This document shows, piece by piece, positions 4,343 to 7,918 of a stretch of 7,918 nt of DNA. The stretch's first letter is position 1. The number at the start of each line of letters is the position of its first letter. Made by a program: the position numbers and the translations under genes. The stretch lies in NCBI GenBank assembly GCA_003523465.1, contig DQAA01000265.1:1-7918 (forward strand), given 5' to 3'. The stretch comes from Pseudomonas sp. Its GTDB lineage: Bacteria > Pseudomonadota > Gammaproteobacteria > Pseudomonadales > Pseudomonadaceae. The notes beneath the pieces were generated by a model. That model was not told the origin of the DNA and made no database searches. It was given only the letters and a program-made list of their open reading frames with translations.

Positions 4343-5251
4343 CTAATGATCACCGTTCCCGGCACGATAACGCAGCGCATCGACCACAACCCCGAACGCC
4401 GACGACTGCTCGCGGCGATTCGGGTAGTACAGGTGGTAGCCGGCAAAGGGCTGGCACCAGTCCTCCAGCACTCGCAGCAGGCTGCCGTCGGCCAGTTCCC
4501 TGGCCACCATGTCTTCAGGCAGAAACCCCAGTCCACATCCCGCCACCGCCGCACGCAGGATGGGCACGCTGCTGTTGAAGGTCCATTGCCCCTCGACCCG
4601 TGCCTTGAGCTCGTACCCGTCTTTTTCGAAGTCCCATTGCAGCAGGCTTCCGTGCGTGGGCAGGCGCAGGTTGATGCAGTTGTGGCCCGCCAGATCCCTC
4701 GGTTCGCGAGGACGCGGTCGTTCTCCGAAGTACCCCGGCGAGCCCACCACTGCCATGCGCAAGGACGGGCCGATCGGCACGGCGATCATGTCCTTGGCCA
4801 CCTGGTCGCCCAGCCGTACACCCGCGTCATAGCGCTGCGCGACGATGTCGGAGAGCGCGTAGTCGACGGTGATTTCGACCTTGATGTCCGGGTAGTCGGG
4901 CAGCACCTTCAGCAGCTTGGGCCAGAGAATGTTGTTCGCCGCATGTTCGGAGGCGGAGATCCGCACGCTGCCCGCCGGGGTGTCGCGAAACTCGCTGACG
5001 GCAGCCAGCTCCAGCTCGATCTCGTCGAAACGTGGCGCCATGGACTGATACAGGCGCTGGCCCGCCTCGGTCGGCGACACGCTGCGGGTAGTGCGGGTCA
5101 GCAGGCGCACGCCGAGGCGGGTTTCCAGGGCCCGCATGGTGTGGCTCAGCGCCGACTGCGAGACGCCCAGCTGTGCCGCCGCACGGGTGAAGCTGCCTTC
5201 GCGGGTAATGACCACGAAGGCTTGCAGATCGTTGAGGTTGGCGCGGGACAT
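4343..5251 (-). CDS. LysR-family transcriptional regulator (CrgA-like)
   Basis: The 302-aa protein has the standard LysR layout and length. An N-terminal winged helix-turn-helix covers residues 5-64 (LQAFVVITREGSFTRAA, LGVSQSALSHTMRALE, LGVRLLTRTTRSVSPTEAG), followed by a linker helix (about 65-92) and a periplasmic-binding-protein-like effector domain from about residue 95 to 295. Its segments VRISASEHAA, YDAGVRLG and AAVAGCGLGFLPEDMV are characteristic of the CrgA-like LysR group. The start at 5251 is preceded by GAGAGG on the minus strand (5261-5266). It lies 75 bp downstream of the hydrolase gene in the same orientation, which is less common than the divergent arrangement; the likely targets are the reductase-hydrolase pair and itself. 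The effector is unknown. Confidence 0.93.
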   Translation of the reverse strand: MSRANLNDLQAFVVITREGSFTRAAAQLGVSQSALSHTMRALETRLGVRLLTRTTRSVSPTEAGQRLYQSMAPRFDEIELELAAVSEFRDTPAGSVRISASEHAANNILWPKLLKVLPDYPDIKVEITVDYALSDIVAQRYDAGVRLGDQVAKDMIAVPIGPSLRMAVVGSPGYFGERPRPREPRDLAGHNCINLRLPTHGSLLQWDFEKDGYELKARVEGQWTFNSSVPILRAAVAGCGLGFLPEDMVARELADGSLLRVLEDWCQPFAGYHLYYPNRREQSSAFGVVVDALRYRAGNGDH

Positions 5252-5265
5252 CGATGGGGGCCTCT

Positions 5266-5307
5266 CATGGAAAACGCGTGATTATTCCATGTAAGCAGGT
5301 TTGTCCA
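5266..5307 (-). promoter_or_regulatory. Candidate LysR-gene promoter overlapped by a 7-bp inverted repeat
   Basis: On the minus strand TGGACA (complement of 5302-5307) and AATAAT (complement of 5281-5286) are each one base from sigma-70 consensus, with a short 15-bp spacing. A perfect dyad CATGGAA (5266-5272) / TTCCATG (5285-5291) around 12 bp overlaps the -10 and the expected start point. That placement would suit autorepression by the LysR protein. Spacing is suboptimal, so this remains a candidate. Confidence 0.4.
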
Positions 5308-5326
5308 CGGGCGGGCGAGGCACTTG

Positions 5327-6382
5327 TCAAAGGGTTCTGGCGTAGAACGCGGTCAGCTTGCCGATTGCCCCGTCGACATAACGCGGGACCCAGTAGGTTT
5401 CGATATGGCTGGCGCCGTCGATAATGAACAGCTCCTTGTCCTGGGTACCGGTGGCCTTGGGGAAAGCATCCTGGGTCATGTACAGGCTGTCGGCCTTGCT
5501 CCCCGCGATCATCAGCAACGGTTGGTCGATCAGCTCGATCTGTGCGGTGGCGTCGAAACGCATCAGGTCCAGCAGGCTGCTGGTGGTGTATTTGAAGGTC
5601 GAGTTGGGATGGGCGTGGGTCTTCCAGTAGTACTCGTAACCCTGGCGATAGAGTTCGAACGGCAGCTTGGCGATCTGCTCGTCGGTGAGGTTGGCATCAC
5701 CGGAATACAGCACCGCGCCACCGGCCGCTTCCTGGGCACGGGCTGCCGATGCCTGTTGCAGGCGTTGCTGGATGCTGTCCAGTTGCGAGTCGTTGTAGCC
5801 GTTGCGGCGCACACGGCCCGAGTTGAACATGCTGACCGTCGCCAGGGACTTGAAGCGCTTGTCGGTTTGCGCCGCGGCCAGGGAGTAGCCCCCGCCGCCG
5901 CAGATACCGAGCAGGCCCAGGCGCTTGGCATCGACACCGGCGAACTGGCTGATGAAATCGGCCATGCCGTGGATGTCTTCGATGCGGTAGGCCGGTTTGT
6001 CGATGCTGCGCGGCTGACCACCGCTGGCGCCCTGGTACGCCGCATCGGCGGTAATGGTGATGTAGCCCTGTTCGGCCAGGCGCTGGGCATACAACCCGGC
6101 AACCTGCTCTTTCACGCCACCGTTCGGATGGGCGACCACCACCGTCGGGTAGGTCTTGCCGGCCTCGTAATTGGCCGGGGTGTAGACGTTGGCGGCGATG
6201 TCCAGGCCATTGAGCCTGTAGTTCACCGGGTGGATGTTGACCTTGCCCGGTTCGTTACGGGTGATGGCGCCGTCGTATGCCAGGGTGAACGGATTCTTTT
6301 TGTAGTCGGCGGCCAAGGCTTCGCCAGCCGAGAGCCCGACCAGGGCCGACATGAAGGTGGCTTTGAAGAAGATGGTGTTCAC
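5327..6382 (-). CDS. Secreted alpha/beta hydrolase with cysteine nucleophile elbow (COG1073-like)
   Basis: The 351-aa protein starts at a GTG (6382-6380) preceded by AGGAG (complement of 6389-6393) at 6 nt; longer upstream frames run into the reductase gene and lack a signal. Residues 1-24 form a signal peptide (ALVGLSAGEALA-AD), so it acts in the periplasm or outside. The alpha/beta hydrolase core shows YPTVVVAHPNGG (78-89, oxyanion-loop region) and the nucleophile elbow G-I-C-G-G at 159-163, with Cys161 where most members have serine. Asp298 (GSKADSLY) and His326 (DGASHIETYW) complete a likely triad. Relatives in COG1073 and dienelactone hydrolases share such a cysteine. The substrate is unknown. 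It follows the aldo/keto reductase by 43 bp and is probably co-transcribed, suggesting joint action on a carbonyl or ester compound. Confidence 0.9.
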   Translation of the reverse strand: MNTIFFKATFMSALVGLSAGEALAADYKKNPFTLAYDGAITRNEPGKVNIHPVNYRLNGLDIAANVYTPANYEAGKTYPTVVVAHPNGGVKEQVAGLYAQRLAEQGYITITADAAYQGASGGQPRSIDKPAYRIEDIHGMADFISQFAGVDAKRLGLLGICGGGGYSLAAAQTDKRFKSLATVSMFNSGRVRRNGYNDSQLDSIQQRLQQASAARAQEAAGGAVLYSGDANLTDEQIAKLPFELYRQGYEYYWKTHAHPNSTFKYTTSSLLDLMRFDATAQIELIDQPLLMIAGSKADSLYMTQDAFPKATGTQDKELFIIDGASHIETYWVPRYVDGAIGKLTAFYARTL

Positions 6383-6425
6383 GGGAAACTCCTGGGCAAT
6401 GAAAGGGGCGGATGGCGATCGTCGT

Positions 6426-7469
<1,044 letters not shown>

Positions 7470-7495
7470 CTAGACGGGTAAATCAGCAAGGGTTC

Positions 7496-7510
7496 ATGAG
7501 CTGCATTCAT
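7496..7510. promoter_or_regulatory. Candidate LysR-type binding site upstream of the reductase gene
   Basis: ATGAGCTGCATTCAT is a 15-bp interrupted palindrome (ATGA-N7-TCAT) matching the T-N11-A rule of LysR-type operators (T7497, A7509). It lies 81 bp upstream of the reductase ATG, the usual distance range for an activator recognition site. The LysR gene three positions downstream is the natural candidate to bind it. Such short motifs also arise by chance. Confidence 0.4.
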
Positions 7511-7537
7511 CAATCCCGCAGCGCTGCCACCGGGCCT

Positions 7538-7918
7538 TCAGAGCATCAATGACCGCAAGTAATCGCCGAACCCGCCCCGGGCCCGGCTATCCATGCGGCT
7601 GCTGGTCGACACGCTGTTCAGCGCCGTCCACACGATAGTCGCGCCGCAGGCCTGGAGGTCCTGGATCAGTTGCACATCCTCGTTCAGCGCCAGTGGCTGG
7701 AACCCGCCGACCCGTTGATAAGCCCGGGCGCAGACGCCCAGGTTGGCCCCATGAATGTGCCGATGCCCCTCGCGCATCTGGTAATGCCCCAGGTAGCGCT
7801 CGCGCAGTGCCTGGTCGTGCTCGGCCTGCCATTGCTCGATATGCACCGTGCCGTTCACCGCATCGGCGGCAAAGCCCAGCTGGCACAGCAGCCAGTCCGC
7901 CGGTACGCAGCTGTCGGC
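7538..7918 (-). CDS. Glycosyltransferase family 2 protein, C-terminal 126 residues only
   Basis: The frame is open to the right edge, so the N-terminus is missing; the TGA stop is at 7540-7538. The visible part opens with ADSCVPADWL, which fits the end of a DxD-type metal/nucleotide-sugar site (first Asp just outside). HIHGANLGVCARAYQRVGGF (fragment residues 54-73) and LNEDVQLIQDL (78-88) match the acceptor-side GAN motif and the Glu-Asp catalytic base region of inverting GT2 enzymes. VSTSSRMDSRARGGFGDYLR (103-122) is a C-terminal stretch I associate with Pseudomonas glycosyltransferases that sit beside methyltransferase and PIG-L deacetylase genes; those neighbours are not in view. The sugar donor and acceptor cannot be told. 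An in-frame GTG at 7858 is not the true start because conserved sequence continues upstream. Confidence 0.85.
   Translation of the reverse strand, partial: ADSCVPADWLLCQLGFAADAVNGTVHIEQWQAEHDQALRERYLGHYQMREGHRHIHGANLGVCARAYQRVGGFQPLALNEDVQLIQDLQACGATIVWTALNSVSTSSRMDSRARGGFGDYLRSLML

Noticed and set aside
4346..5281. 311-codon plus-strand frame opposite the LysR gene
   Set aside because: It mirrors the LysR gene and arises from GC-rich codon structure; the LysR frame has clear domain evidence.
7518..7527. Perfect 10-bp palindrome GCAGCGCTGC downstream of the glycosyltransferase gene
   Set aside because: As a hairpin it has almost no loop and no T-tract follows, so I could not support a terminator; it may be chance in GC-rich DNA.

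Overview
The window looks like chromosomal DNA of a Pseudomonas, most likely of the fluorescens/chlororaphis/protegens type. Base composition is GC-rich, third codon positions are strongly G/C, every recognisable protein resembles Pseudomonas relatives, and the large intergenic repeat has an appearance I associate with that genus. The assignment is by inspection only; no search was run.

Left part (1-1754). A START-domain secreted protein runs off the left edge on the minus strand. Divergent from it is a copper-delivery pair, a SCO/SenC lipoprotein and a periplasmic PCuAC copper chaperone, joined by a TGATG stop/start overlap. Together such proteins load copper into the CuA site of cytochrome c oxidase. 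A GC-rich hairpin follows the pair.

Middle part (1755-3503). Four plus-strand genes follow: a 57-aa KGG-type stress protein, a 64-aa lipoprotein, a 44-aa cysteine-rich microprotein and bacterial Ku, the DNA-end-binding protein of non-homologous end joining. The microprotein and Ku lie 9 bp apart and look like one operon. The two gaps before the lipoprotein and the microprotein hold strong hairpins directly in front of, or overlapping, the ribosome binding sites.

Repeat region (3504-4342). No credible gene is present. Two arms of about 230 bp, about 88% identical by hand count, face each other as an inverted repeat around a 136-bp spacer. Each arm holds three hairpins whose stems are kept while loops vary. 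This is the least explained part of the window.

Right part (4343-7415). Three minus-strand genes lie in tandem: an aldo/keto reductase, a secreted alpha/beta hydrolase with a cysteine nucleophile elbow, and a LysR-type regulator. Reductase and hydrolase are 43 bp apart and probably co-transcribed; the regulator has its own candidate promoter overlapped by a dyad. A T-N11-A dyad upstream of the reductase is a candidate site for the regulator.

Right edge (7538-7918). The C-terminal part of a family 2 glycosyltransferase is present on the minus strand and continues beyond the window.
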